From contig NZ_CP121647.1 of the NCBI RefSeq assembly GCF_029714305.1, forward strand, positions 6,406,501-6,470,500: 64,000 nt of DNA. The letters run 5' to 3'. How positions within the stretch are numbered: position 1 is the stretch's first letter; the number at the start of each line of letters is the position of its first letter. The notes below the pieces were generated by a model. The model saw only the letters and a program-made list of their open reading frames with translations. It did no database searches and was not told where the DNA came from. Made by a program: the position numbers and the translations under genes. Shown one piece after another: positions 21,387-29,317 of the stretch. The stretch is from Bradyrhizobium sp. CB3481. GTDB taxonomy: Bacteria; Pseudomonadota; Alphaproteobacteria; Rhizobiales; Xanthobacteraceae.

Positions 21387-21659
21387 ATGCCATCAAGCAA
21401 ACCACCCATTTGGCGGAATGACATCGACGCGCTGGCGTTCCGGCCGGAGGAGCACAATGGCCTCTGCATGGTGCATCGCCGGGCGTTCCGCACCTTGTTG
21501 CGGGTAATGCCGTCGCCGCGGCAATGCGTCGAATTCTTCAACACTCATCAGGGGGTGTTTCAGGCGGCGGCCCGCGCGAAACTGCTGCGAACAGAAGTGG
21601 CAACGACTGCGAATTTCCACCTGACCAGCCGGGATGTCTCCCGGCAGCTAAAAAAATGA
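21387..21659 (+). CDS. Conserved small protein, possibly DUF1488-like
   Basis: 90 residues, soluble, no signal peptide or membrane segment. The pattern of HNGLCMVHRRAFRTLL, PSPRQCVEFFNTHQGVFQAAA and NFHLTSRDVSRQL looks like a compact alpha/beta domain that I associate tentatively with DUF1488-type rhizobial proteins. It lies between the phosphatase and cbtB. The ATG at 21387 is used (a TTG lies one codon earlier); no strong ribosome binding site. Function unknown. Confidence 0.6.
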   Translation: MPSSKPPIWRNDIDALAFRPEEHNGLCMVHRRAFRTLLRVMPSPRQCVEFFNTHQGVFQAAARAKLLRTEVATTANFHLTSRDVSRQLKK

Positions 21660-21711
21660 GGTCGCGCTCGCAGTCTATCTGGGCTAAAGATGAACATCTT
21701 CGAGGATAGCC

Positions 21712-21894
21712 ATGCAACAATCCCAAACCGTCAACGCCCCCGCCAGCTCAGTCGATTCGAACACCATTGCGCAAGCTGTGCTGGCGATGGCCTTGGGGCT
21801 ATTCATCGTCGGCGTGGTCGGCTTCTCGCATATCAGTGCGGTTCACAATGCCGCGCACGATGTCCGCCACGCCAATGCGTTTCCCTGTCACTGA
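21712..21894 (+). CDS. cbtB: Cobalt transporter subunit CbtB
   Basis: 60 residues with one membrane helix (IAQAVLAMALGLFIVGVVGF) followed by a histidine-rich tail, SHISAVHNAAHDVRHANAFP, ending CH. This is the usual CbtB form, in which the histidines are thought to bind cobalt. GAGGATAGCC precedes the ATG as a ribosome binding site. It lies 6 bases before cbtA. In many proteobacteria cbtAB is controlled by a B12 riboswitch, but I see no aptamer in the short space upstream. Confidence 0.85.
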   Translation: MQQSQTVNAPASSVDSNTIAQAVLAMALGLFIVGVVGFSHISAVHNAAHDVRHANAFPCH

Positions 21895-21900
21895 CGACAC

Positions 21901-22608
21901 ATGCCGGTTTTCAGGTCGATCGTATTTTCAGCCGCGCTGGCCGGCTTGATCGTCGGCGTGATTATTTCGATTGCGCAGTTCTTTGGCACCGTGCCGCTGA
22001 TCCAGCAGAGTGAGGTCTACGAACGCAAGGCCGCCGCCACGCATAGCCACGCCTCGCCCGCCAACGATCAAGACAAGGCCCATCGTCAGGAGAGTGAGTG
22101 GGAACCTGAGGAAGGCTTTCAGCGCAACGCCTTCACAGTCGGCGCCAATATTCTGACCGCGATCGGTTTTGCGCTGCTGCTCACCGGCATCTATGCGATT
22201 CGGGGCCGACATGTGACGTGGCGGGAGGGCTTGTTGTGGGGCCTTGCGGGCTTTGTGGTTTTCACGGCCGCCCCCGGCCTCGGCTTGCCTCCCGAATTGC
22301 CGGGCATGCCTGTGGCCGATCTGACGGCGCGGCAGACCTGGTGGATCGCTACCGCCGCCGCCACGGCAGGCGGGCTTGCTCTGCTGGTTCTCATCCCGGC
22401 CGCCTGGTCGGCGGTCCTCGGTCTGGCACTGATCGCGCTGCCGCATCTGATCGGCGCGCCGGTGGCACCGGAATCTCACAGCGCGGTCCCTGCCGCGCTG
22501 TCCCATCGATTTATCGTCGTGGTGACCCTCACGAGCCTGTTGTTCTGGGCGCTGTTAGGCGTCGCGACCAGCCTGGCGTTCGAGCGCATCTCGCGTTCGC
22601 GCGCGTAG
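21901..22608 (+). CDS. cbtA: Cobalt transporter subunit CbtA
   Basis: 235 residues with about five or six membrane helices: FSAALAGLIVGVIISIAQ at the start, then a periplasmic or cytoplasmic His-rich loop (THSHASPANDQDKAHRQ), ILTAIGFALLLTGIYAI, GLLWGLAGFVVFTAAPGLGL, the family motif LPPELPGMPVADL, and a final helix ending near the C-terminus. CbtA and CbtB together are predicted to import cobalt. Position after the cobalamin genes fits supply of metal to CobN. Confidence 0.88.
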   Translation: MPVFRSIVFSAALAGLIVGVIISIAQFFGTVPLIQQSEVYERKAAATHSHASPANDQDKAHRQESEWEPEEGFQRNAFTVGANILTAIGFALLLTGIYAIRGRHVTWREGLLWGLAGFVVFTAAPGLGLPPELPGMPVADLTARQTWWIATAAATAGGLALLVLIPAAWSAVLGLALIALPHLIGAPVAPESHSAVPAALSHRFIVVVTLTSLLFWALLGVATSLAFERISRSRA

Positions 22609-22889
22609 TCTTCAAAAGCAGATTGGAAAAACGCGGCACCTGCGCGGCAGCGCTGTGCATCAGCTCGCAGCCGGGCCGAGTTTCCGGTGGTTTCACCTGA
22701 TGTCGGCGGGCTGGCTCGGGCGGGAGGGTACTCAGCCAGAATCAGCGCTCCGCGCGACCGCTGAAAACGCTAGGAAAACTAGGAAACGGCTCTTGGATCT
22801 TGAGAAGATAGGACGGACCGCGAGACCCGTATCGGCACGTGCTCCACGCGCGGAGCCAAACGGCCGGATACCATGTTAAAGGAGAATCG

Positions 22890-23450
22890 ATGGCACTTTC
22901 CAGATTATATGACGAAGCCCTTGTCTACGCCTCCGATCTTCACCGGACGCAGATCAGGAAAGGAAGCGGCACCCCGTATATCGCGCATCTGTTGAGCGTC
23001 TCCAGCCGGGTGCTGTCCGCCGGCGGGACCGAGGTGCAGGCCATCGCCGGGCTCCTCCACGACGCCGCCGAGGATCAGGGAGGCCAGGCGACCCTCGATG
23101 AGGTCAGGAAACGGTTCGGCGCCGATGTCGCGCAGATCGTGGCCGATTGCACCGATTCCTGGATCGAGCCTAAGCCGGCCTGGCGACCGCGGAAGGAAGC
23201 CTATCTCTCGCTGCTGCCGAAAAAGGCGCCCCCGTCGTTGCTCGTATCCCTTGCCGACAAGGTCGACAATGCCGAGGCGATCTTGAACGACTACCGCAAT
23301 ATCGGCGACGAGCTATGGGGCCGGTTCACAGGCGGACGCGACGGAACCATTTGGTACTACCGCCAGCTCAGTGAGATTTTCAACGCGGTGCTCCCTGGCG
23401 CTCTGGCGCAGCAGCTTGCGCTGACCGTCTCTTCCCTTCCTGCCGAATAG
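22890..23450 (+). CDS. HD-domain hydrolase (RelA/SpoT-type, possible small alarmone hydrolase)
   Basis: 186 residues. The HD metal site is visible as the pair PYIAHLL near residue 35 and LLHDAAEDQGG near residue 60, with later DKVDNAEAIL, the arrangement seen in the hydrolase half of RelA/SpoT proteins. There is no synthetase, TGS or ACT domain, so it resembles stand-alone (p)ppGpp hydrolases. A good ribosome binding site (AAAGGAG) precedes the ATG at 22890; the open frame upstream is not used. Substrate not proven by sequence; other phosphohydrolase roles are possible. Confidence 0.85.
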   Translation: MALSRLYDEALVYASDLHRTQIRKGSGTPYIAHLLSVSSRVLSAGGTEVQAIAGLLHDAAEDQGGQATLDEVRKRFGADVAQIVADCTDSWIEPKPAWRPRKEAYLSLLPKKAPPSLLVSLADKVDNAEAILNDYRNIGDELWGRFTGGRDGTIWYYRQLSEIFNAVLPGALAQQLALTVSSLPAE

Positions 23451-23505
23451 GGCCGGTCTGTCGACCGGCAGGATTGCTGCAAATGAAGGCGCGTTGCGCC
23501 TCACG

Positions 23506-24312
23506 CTAAAGGCGGAAGACGCGCGCGGCGTTGCCGCCGAGAAATGCTGCCTTGATCTCTTCGGTGAGGCCGAGCGCATCGAGCCCTTCGAGCGCTTTGT
23601 CGGGTACGATCATCGGATAGTTGGTGCCAAACAGCACCTTCGCGGCGCCGTGACTGCGGAGATATTCGAAGAGCGCCGGCGGATAGCGCCGCACCGTATA
23701 TGCCGAGGTGTCGATATAGACGTTCTCGTGCTTGGTCGCGATGGCGACTGCTTCATCGGTCCAGGGATAACCGATATGGCCACCGACGATGACCAGTTCT
23801 GGAAAATCGAGGGCGACACGATCGAGGTAGATCGGTCGCCCGACCTCGGAGGGCATCAGGGGGCCGGTGTGTCCGATCTGCGTGCAGAACGGCACGCCCT
23901 CCTCGACGCAGGCGACATAGACCGGATAGAATCGCCGATCGCTCGGCGGGACCTCCCATAGCCAGGGCAGCACCCGGATCGCCTTGAAGCCGAGTTCGCG
24001 CACACAGCGCCTGACTTCGCGAATTGCTTCCATCGGCCTGGAAATATCCACCGAGCCGACGCCGACCAGTCGTCCGTTGGACTCGGCAACGAAGGAAGCG
24101 ACCTCGTCATTGGATATCATGACATTGCGCGGCGCGACCCAGGCGCTGATCAGCATGCGATCGACGCCTCCCTTGTCCATCGCGGCCAACGTCACCGATA
24201 CCGGCGGCGCCTCGGTCGGCGCGGTGCGCTTGGTCCAGCGTCGCAGCGAAGCAAAGATCGGATCCTGGCTATGGCGCAATGTGGGATGCTGTCCCCAGGC
24301 ATCGATAATCAT
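23506..24312 (-). CDS. Amidohydrolase family protein (Amidohydro_2 type)
   Basis: 268 residues. Features of the metal-dependent TIM-barrel hydrolases of the ACMSD/PF04909 branch: MIIDAWGQHPT at the first strand (in place of the usual DxHxH), VPFCTQIGHTG with a probable metal histidine, LVIVGGHIGYPWTDEAVAIA, YIDTSAY, and KVLFGTNYPM with the region of the last metal ligand (D is replaced by N in GTNYP). Reaction is probably hydrolysis or decarboxylation of a small carboxylate; the substrate cannot be told. A GAGGT ribosome binding site precedes the ATG. It stands alone. Confidence 0.85.
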   Translation of the reverse strand: MIIDAWGQHPTLRHSQDPIFASLRRWTKRTAPTEAPPVSVTLAAMDKGGVDRMLISAWVAPRNVMISNDEVASFVAESNGRLVGVGSVDISRPMEAIREVRRCVRELGFKAIRVLPWLWEVPPSDRRFYPVYVACVEEGVPFCTQIGHTGPLMPSEVGRPIYLDRVALDFPELVIVGGHIGYPWTDEAVAIATKHENVYIDTSAYTVRRYPPALFEYLRSHGAAKVLFGTNYPMIVPDKALEGLDALGLTEEIKAAFLGGNAARVFRL

Positions 24313-24900
24313 AGATACCTCGCCTCAACAGTTCCGAACGGTCCAAAATCGGGAACGAACGTCTCACCTCGGTTCGCCGCAGCATCCCCGTCAGCGTGCG
24401 GATCGATTCATCGTAGTCACCTCACCGGTAGCATTGGGTATGACTTGACACCGCCGCACGCAAACGACTTCTAGGGTCGGTGGGTTGAGCCAAAGTCAAC
24501 GCCCGGCCGCCTGCACTTCGTTCTCGAAACCGAGCAACGGATGCTGACGATCCCTGCATGATCGCCTTCGCCGCGTTCCGATCATGTCGGGTCCGCCAAA
24601 TCTCCACCAGTCGAGATAAGACTGCGATCACCGAGTGGATTGCGTGGAGAGATAGCGCGACTGCAATTGCCCCGTGTGGGCCACGTCTTCCGATTGCGTT
24701 GCTCTTTGTCGGCAAGGATATGTCTCTCCCGCTTTCGCCCATTTATCGTGCAGCCCACACGACATTGGCGGCCGATCCCATTTCTGAGAGCTGCCGCATA
24801 GGTCGTTGAGCTGCACTTTCATTTTATCGATCGACAGGCAGCGAAATCCGCCATTTCCAAATGCAGCAAGAAAGAACCGATTTAGCGCAGCAATATCAAC
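24313..24900. other. Intergenic between amidohydrolase and tRNA-Gln
   Basis: About 590 bases without a supportable protein gene. Open frames of up to about 100 codons exist on both strands but have no ribosome binding site, no recognisable features and unusual composition. The promoter of the tRNA and of the amidohydrolase must lie at the two edges or, for the tRNA, on the other side. Confidence 0.5.
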
Positions 24901-24975
24901 TGGCTGGGGCGGGAGGGATCGAACCTCCGAATGGCGGAATCAAAATCCGCTGCCTTACCGCTTGGCTACGCCCCA
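24901..24975 (-). tRNA. tRNA-Gln (UUG anticodon)
   Basis: The minus strand folds as a complete cloverleaf of 75 bases including the encoded CCA end. Acceptor arms are TGGGGCG and CGCCCCA; the D arm is GCCAAGCGGTAAGGC; the anticodon stem GCGGA/TCCGC encloses the loop TTTTGAT with anticodon TTG; the T arm GGAGG-TTCGATC-CCTCC is perfect. UUG reads CAA and, by wobble, CAG glutamine codons. Confidence 0.95.
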
Positions 24976-25263
24976 ACGGCCCGGACCGGATGCGCCGGAG
25001 AGGAAATGCGCCCCGCGCGAACCGGTTTCGGACAACGCCGGTCTATAGAGGGACTTCAGCCATTTCAACTGGTTAGAAGCGCAAATCTCGCCTGAAATCC
25101 GCCCCGGCAGGCGCGAGCCTTTATATTAGGATCGTCTACGCGGCAATCCGCGGCCGGTTTCGCACCCACAGCGCGGCCGAATACCGCCCGGCGGAGAGTT
25201 GAGAGAACCCCGGTTTCGTGAGAAGACGGCCACAGATCATTGTCCCCAAAGCGAGATTTCGTC

Positions 25264-27045
25264 ATGACTTACCGCGCGCCGATCTCCGATATCCTGCTCG
25301 CGCTGAACCACGGCGCAGGGCTGCAGGCGGCCGTCAAGGCCGGCCACTACGGCGATTTCGACGGTGACATTGCCGCCGTCGTGTTGGAGGAAGCCGGCAA
25401 ATTCGCCGGCGACGTGCTGGCGCCGCTGAATCGGGTGGGCGACGAACACGGCATCAAGCTCGAAGACAACAAGGTGACGACCGCGCCAGGCTGGCCGGAC
25501 GCCTATCAGCGCTGGGCCGCCGCCGGCTGGAATGCGGTATCGGGCCCGGAAGCCTTCGGCGGCCAGGGACTGCCGCTGGCGATCAACGCCGCCTGCACCG
25601 AAATCTGGAGCGCGTCCAACATCGCGTTCGGCCTTTGCCCGCTGCTGACGCTGTCCGCGATCGAGGCGCTCGACGCCCACGGCAGCGAGGAGCTGAAGAA
25701 GATCTATCTGGCCAAGCTGGTCTCCGGCGAGTGGACCGGCACCATGCAGCTCACGGAGCCGCAGGCCGGCTCCGATGTCGGCGCGCTGCGCACCCGCGCC
25801 GAGCGCGCCGCTGACGGCACCTACCGCATCAAGGGCTCCAAGATCTTCATCACCTATGGCGACCACGACATGACCGACAACATCGTGCATTTCGTGCTGG
25901 CGCGCCTGCCTGATGCGCCCGCGGGCACCAAGGGGATTTCGCTGTTCCTGATTCCGAAATTCCTCGTCAATGCCGACGGCTCGCTCGGCGCACGTAATGA
26001 CATCTATCCGTCGGGCGTCGAACACAAGCTCGGCATGCACGCCTCCCCCACCTGCACCATGACGATGGGCGATCAGGGCGGCGCGATTGGTTACCTGATC
26101 GGCGAGGAAAACAAGGGCATGCAGTGCATGTTCACGATGATGAACCAGGCCCGCCTTGGCGTCGGGCTCGAAGGCGTCGGCATCGCCGATCGCGCCTACC
26201 AGCAGGCGCTGGCCTATGCGCAGGAACGCCGCCAGGGCCGCGCCGTCGGCAAGAAGGGCGACGGGCTCGATCCGATCATCGTCCATCCCGACGTCAAGCG
26301 CATGCTGCTGCAGATGCGCAGCATGACGGCGGCGGCGCGCTCGATCTGCTACGCCACCGCCGTTGCGCTCGACGTCGCCGCGCGCGCCACTGACCCGAAG
26401 GTGCGGGCCGATGCCGCCGCGCGCGGCGCGCTGCTGACGCCGATCGCCAAGGCGTTCTCCACCGACATCGGCAACGAGGTGGCCTATCTCGGCGTGCAGA
26501 TTCACGGCGGCATGGGCTTCATCGAGGAAACCGGCGCCGCGCAGCATTATCGCGACGCCCGCATCACCTCGATCTATGAGGGCACCAACGGCATCCAGTC
26601 GATCGACCTCGTGACGCGCAAGCTCGCCGTGAATGGCGGCGCATCGGTCTGGGCGTTGCTTGCTGAGCTCAGCGGCATCGTCAAGCAGGTCGAAACCTCG
26701 AACGATCCCGCTTTCGGCACCACGGGCGCAAAGCTGCGCGACGCGCTTGGCTCGCTGGAGCGCGCCAGCAAATGGCTGCTGGAGCGCGTCGGCTCGGCGC
26801 CGAACGACGCGCTCGCCGGCGCGACGCCTTACCTGCGCCTGTTCGGCGCGACGCTCGGCGGCTGCATGCTGGCCGGCGAAGCGCTCGCCGCCAAAAGCCA
26901 TGGCGAGGCCGGCGATCCCCAGCGCTATGTGACGGTGGCACGGTTCTTTGCCGAGAACATCACCGTGCAATCCGCCTCGCTGGAGAAGACCGTGACGGAG
27001 TCGGCGGACGCCGTGAACGGAGCGGATGCGGTGTTGCTGGGATGA
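25264..27045 (+). CDS. Acyl-CoA dehydrogenase (large, C-terminally extended type)
   Basis: 593 residues, longer than the usual 380-residue enzymes; the size and layout match the DmdC-like / long acyl-CoA dehydrogenases with an additional C-terminal domain. An N-terminal helical cap starts MTYRAPISDILLAL. The middle domain has TMQLTEPQAGSDVGAL (flavin and substrate contact), and the C-terminal part has IHGGMGFIEETGAAQHYRD and ITSIYEGTNGIQSIDLV, the family signature with a likely catalytic glutamate. It oxidises acyl-CoA esters to enoyl-CoA with FAD. Chosen start is the ATG at 25264; a TTG at 25240 is in frame. It stands alone, so the chain specificity is unknown. Confidence 0.93.
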   Translation: MTYRAPISDILLALNHGAGLQAAVKAGHYGDFDGDIAAVVLEEAGKFAGDVLAPLNRVGDEHGIKLEDNKVTTAPGWPDAYQRWAAAGWNAVSGPEAFGGQGLPLAINAACTEIWSASNIAFGLCPLLTLSAIEALDAHGSEELKKIYLAKLVSGEWTGTMQLTEPQAGSDVGALRTRAERAADGTYRIKGSKIFITYGDHDMTDNIVHFVLARLPDAPAGTKGISLFLIPKFLVNADGSLGARNDIYPSGVEHKLGMHASPTCTMTMGDQGGAIGYLIGEENKGMQCMFTMMNQARLGVGLEGVGIADRAYQQALAYAQERRQGRAVGKKGDGLDPIIVHPDVKRMLLQMRSMTAAARSICYATAVALDVAARATDPKVRADAAARGALLTPIAKAFSTDIGNEVAYLGVQIHGGMGFIEETGAAQHYRDARITSIYEGTNGIQSIDLVTRKLAVNGGASVWALLAELSGIVKQVETSNDPAFGTTGAKLRDALGSLERASKWLLERVGSAPNDALAGATPYLRLFGATLGGCMLAGEALAAKSHGEAGDPQRYVTVARFFAENITVQSASLEKTVTESADAVNGADAVLLG

Positions 27046-27355
27046 GGATTCGTGGGGTGGATCACAGGAAACGTAACCACCGTACCGCCGTGACCCGAGG
27101 AGATATTTCGGCGGACTACGCTGTCCGCTCCGCCCTATTACACCGCTCATGTTTCTATCGCGTGGAGCACATAACGTCCCGAAATTGCACAATAAGTTCC
27201 ATCGCAGCGCGTGATATCGAAGCAACACCGATGAAAAAAGGGGCCACTCCCGTAATGTCGGCCGTTGCGCATTCATTTCGTAATCCGAACAATATGCGTC
27301 GTCGCGTGCTTGGCTTGTAATCGGGCTCCCTGTGGAGCCATGGGGAGGCCGGATC
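27046..27355. other. Intergenic upstream of the M15-like gene
   Basis: 310 bases with no supportable gene. A 29-codon frame at 27230 lacks a ribosome binding site and was not accepted. The promoter for the 27356 gene is presumably here. Confidence 0.45.
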
Positions 27356-28660
27356 ATGGACCCTTGGCGATTGGCGACGAAGGCGCAACGCCGAATCAAT
27401 GCTCTCGCGGGCACGGCTCTTGCGAGTTGTGTTCTCGCCTGGCTCGCCGGCCTCGGCTCAGCTCCGATCCAGCAGGTCAGCGCGTCGGTCGAGAGGACCG
27501 GCGCGGTGCCGGCCGTGGAACGCAGCGCGCCAGCTGTCGTCGTAAACGTTGCACCGGCGGACCCGCCGCAGATCGACACACCCCAAAAGATCGTTCTGGC
27601 CAGTGCCGACACCGCTGAAATCATTGTGCCGGCGGCGCCTGAGTCCGTAATGAAGAAGGTCGCCGAAACGGCGGCGCAGCTTGCCACTTATGAGCCGATA
27701 TCGCTTTTCGAGATCTCGCCGATCGATTCTGCGCAGGTGCTGCCGCCCGAGCCACCGTCCACCGAATTGGCAATGATAACCCCGGCTGATGCGGTGGCCG
27801 ACAATCCCCAGCCAGGGGTGCCCATCCTCGAAATCAACGAGGAGTGCCTGGTCGCGGAGATCTGCATCGACCGCTATCTCTGGACGCTCTACGAACGGGC
27901 ACCCAAGATCGACGCCATCGCGGTGCATGAACGGCGCAAGGTGACGATCAAGCGCAAGGGCAAGATGAGAACGGTCACCAGAACCTTCACCAAGCGTGTC
28001 GACCAGGACTTTACCTGGAAGGATCCGAAGGCCGCCGAACGAGCCGGCATGACGATGATGGATTATGTGATCGGCGGCATGGACCGAACCTTCAAGCTGA
28101 AGCTCTTTCATACGCTTCATGCCGCGGAACAGGCCGGGCTGCACCCCGGCATCACCAGTGCGTTCCGCGATGACTACCGTCAGTCGATCGCGAGCGGTTT
28201 GAAGGCGGCCAGCGACCGATCCTACCATGGCGGCAGCACGCGCGGCGGCTATGGCCACGGGCTTGCGGCCGACATCGTGAGCGTCAAGGGCGCGACCCGG
28301 GCGCAGCGATGGGTCTCCACCGAGAAGCTCTGGAAGTGGATCGACGCGAACGGCAAGGATTTTGGGATCGGACGGCCCTATCTCGACCGAGACCCGCCCC
28401 ACGTCGCGCCGATGGACGGTCGGGAATATGTCTCCCGCCGCGGCGGCGCGAAGACGGAGGTCGCGGAGGCCAAGGGCAAGAAGACCGAGGTCGCGGAGAC
28501 GAAGGCCAAGGATAGGAAGAAGCACGTCGCGGAGACGAAGGCCAAGAAGAACAGCCGGCAGGCGGCGCGGGACGATCGCAGCAAGGCGAAGCACGGCAAG
28601 ACCGCTAAAATCGCCAAGGGGGCCAAGACCGCGAAGCTCGCGCGAGCGAGGACCATGTAA
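27356..28660 (+). CDS. Putative M15-like peptidoglycan peptidase with lysine-rich tail
   Basis: 434 residues. An N-terminal hydrophobic segment (LAGTALASCVLAWLAGL) acts as signal or anchor and is followed by a long proline/alanine-rich linker to about residue 160. A globular domain (about 240-360) has GITSAFRDDYRQSIASGLKA, YGHGLAADIVS and DPPHVAP. The GxAxD pattern next to histidine and the later PPH resemble zinc D-Ala-D-Ala carboxypeptidases of family M15, but the first histidine is shifted, so the match is partial. The tail holds three copies of a VAE(A/T)KxK repeat and then a K/A/R-rich end. GGGGAGG precedes the ATG; a GTG at 27332 is an alternative. A cell-wall function is likely but unproven. 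Confidence 0.6.
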   Translation: MDPWRLATKAQRRINALAGTALASCVLAWLAGLGSAPIQQVSASVERTGAVPAVERSAPAVVVNVAPADPPQIDTPQKIVLASADTAEIIVPAAPESVMKKVAETAAQLATYEPISLFEISPIDSAQVLPPEPPSTELAMITPADAVADNPQPGVPILEINEECLVAEICIDRYLWTLYERAPKIDAIAVHERRKVTIKRKGKMRTVTRTFTKRVDQDFTWKDPKAAERAGMTMMDYVIGGMDRTFKLKLFHTLHAAEQAGLHPGITSAFRDDYRQSIASGLKAASDRSYHGGSTRGGYGHGLAADIVSVKGATRAQRWVSTEKLWKWIDANGKDFGIGRPYLDRDPPHVAPMDGREYVSRRGGAKTEVAEAKGKKTEVAETKAKDRKKHVAETKAKKNSRQAARDDRSKAKHGKTAKIAKGAKTAKLARARTM

Positions 28661-28686
28661 GCGGTTCGATTTGATCCGGAGAACTC

Positions 28687-28721
28687 GTCATGCCCGGGCT
28701 TGTCCCGGGCATTCACGTTTT
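28687..28721 (+). terminator. Palindrome with T-run after the M15-like gene
   Basis: ATGCCCGGG at 28690-28698 and CCCGGGCAT at 28704-28712 form a perfect 9-base stem with a 5-base loop, followed by CACGTTTTT. It could act as a rho-independent terminator. The outer sequence CGTCATGCCCGGGCTTG is also the core of the dispersed repeat found complete at 55774-55859. Confidence 0.5.
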
Positions 28722-28820
28722 TGGTCGCCGAATAAAAAGACGAGGACGGCCGGCCGTGGCAAGCGCAAGCGGCGCCATCCGTCAGACGGCTATGCCCGGC
28801 CTTGACAGGTACTTCTGAAT

Positions 28821-29195
28821 TCAGCCGGTGTTCCTGACCGCATCAGCCAGCATGGCGAAGAGTTCGCGTTTGGTGAACTCCCGCGTCGGCGCCGCGACCG
28901 TCTTGGACTTAGACGTCCTGGACCTGGAAGTCTTGGACTTCGACGCCTTGGGCCTGGACACCACCCTGTCCACAGGACGGTCGCAGGCTGCCGCCAGCTT
29001 TGGCCTTCGCATCGGCACTGAAACGATCTTCGGGCTGGCTGTCGGCGGCTTGTGACCCCGCTTGTGCCCCAAGCGTTTCAGCTTGGCGCTGACGGCGTTA
29101 CGGCTGTGACCGAGCCTGCTTGCGATCTGACCGGCGCTGTGGCCTTCGGCCCAGAGCTGTTTGAGCAGTGCTACGTCGTTCGCATCCCAACTCAT
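28821..29195 (-). CDS. GcrA-like cell cycle regulator family protein
   Basis: 124 residues. The N-terminal 45 residues (WDANDVALLKQLWAEGHSAG, then ASRLGHSRNAVSAKLKRLGH) match the helix-turn-helix of GcrA, the alphaproteobacterial factor that binds sigma70 and methylated GANTC promoters. The remainder differs: a short basic stretch, then a serine/lysine/threonine repeat (SKSKTSRSRTSKSKT) and a C-terminal helix FTKRELFAMLADAVRN. At 124 residues it is shorter than Caulobacter GcrA (about 170), so it may be a paralogue and not the main gcrA. No ribosome binding site is clear. It stands alone. Confidence 0.75.
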   Translation of the reverse strand: MSWDANDVALLKQLWAEGHSAGQIASRLGHSRNAVSAKLKRLGHKRGHKPPTASPKIVSVPMRRPKLAAACDRPVDRVVSRPKASKSKTSRSRTSKSKTVAAPTREFTKRELFAMLADAVRNTG

Positions 29196-29317
29196 GGGAA
29201 CACTATACGCCTGATCTTTGCGAGAGGCCAGTCATTGCTGATATCGCGCCGCCGACACTTCATCTCGTCGTTAATGCAGCGATCATCAGTGCCGACTCGA
29301 ACCGGCGACGTCGGTCG

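Noticed and set aside
24558..24809. 83-codon frame between amidohydrolase and tRNA-Gln
   Set aside because: No ribosome binding site, serine/arginine-rich composition and a competing frame on the other strand; looks like chance.
27230..27319. 29-codon frame before the M15-like gene
   Set aside because: Too short and without any independent support.
28890..28965. Repeats of about 15 bases resembling a short tandem array or CRISPR
   Set aside because: They encode the SKSKT repeat of the GcrA-like protein in frame; there are no spacers.
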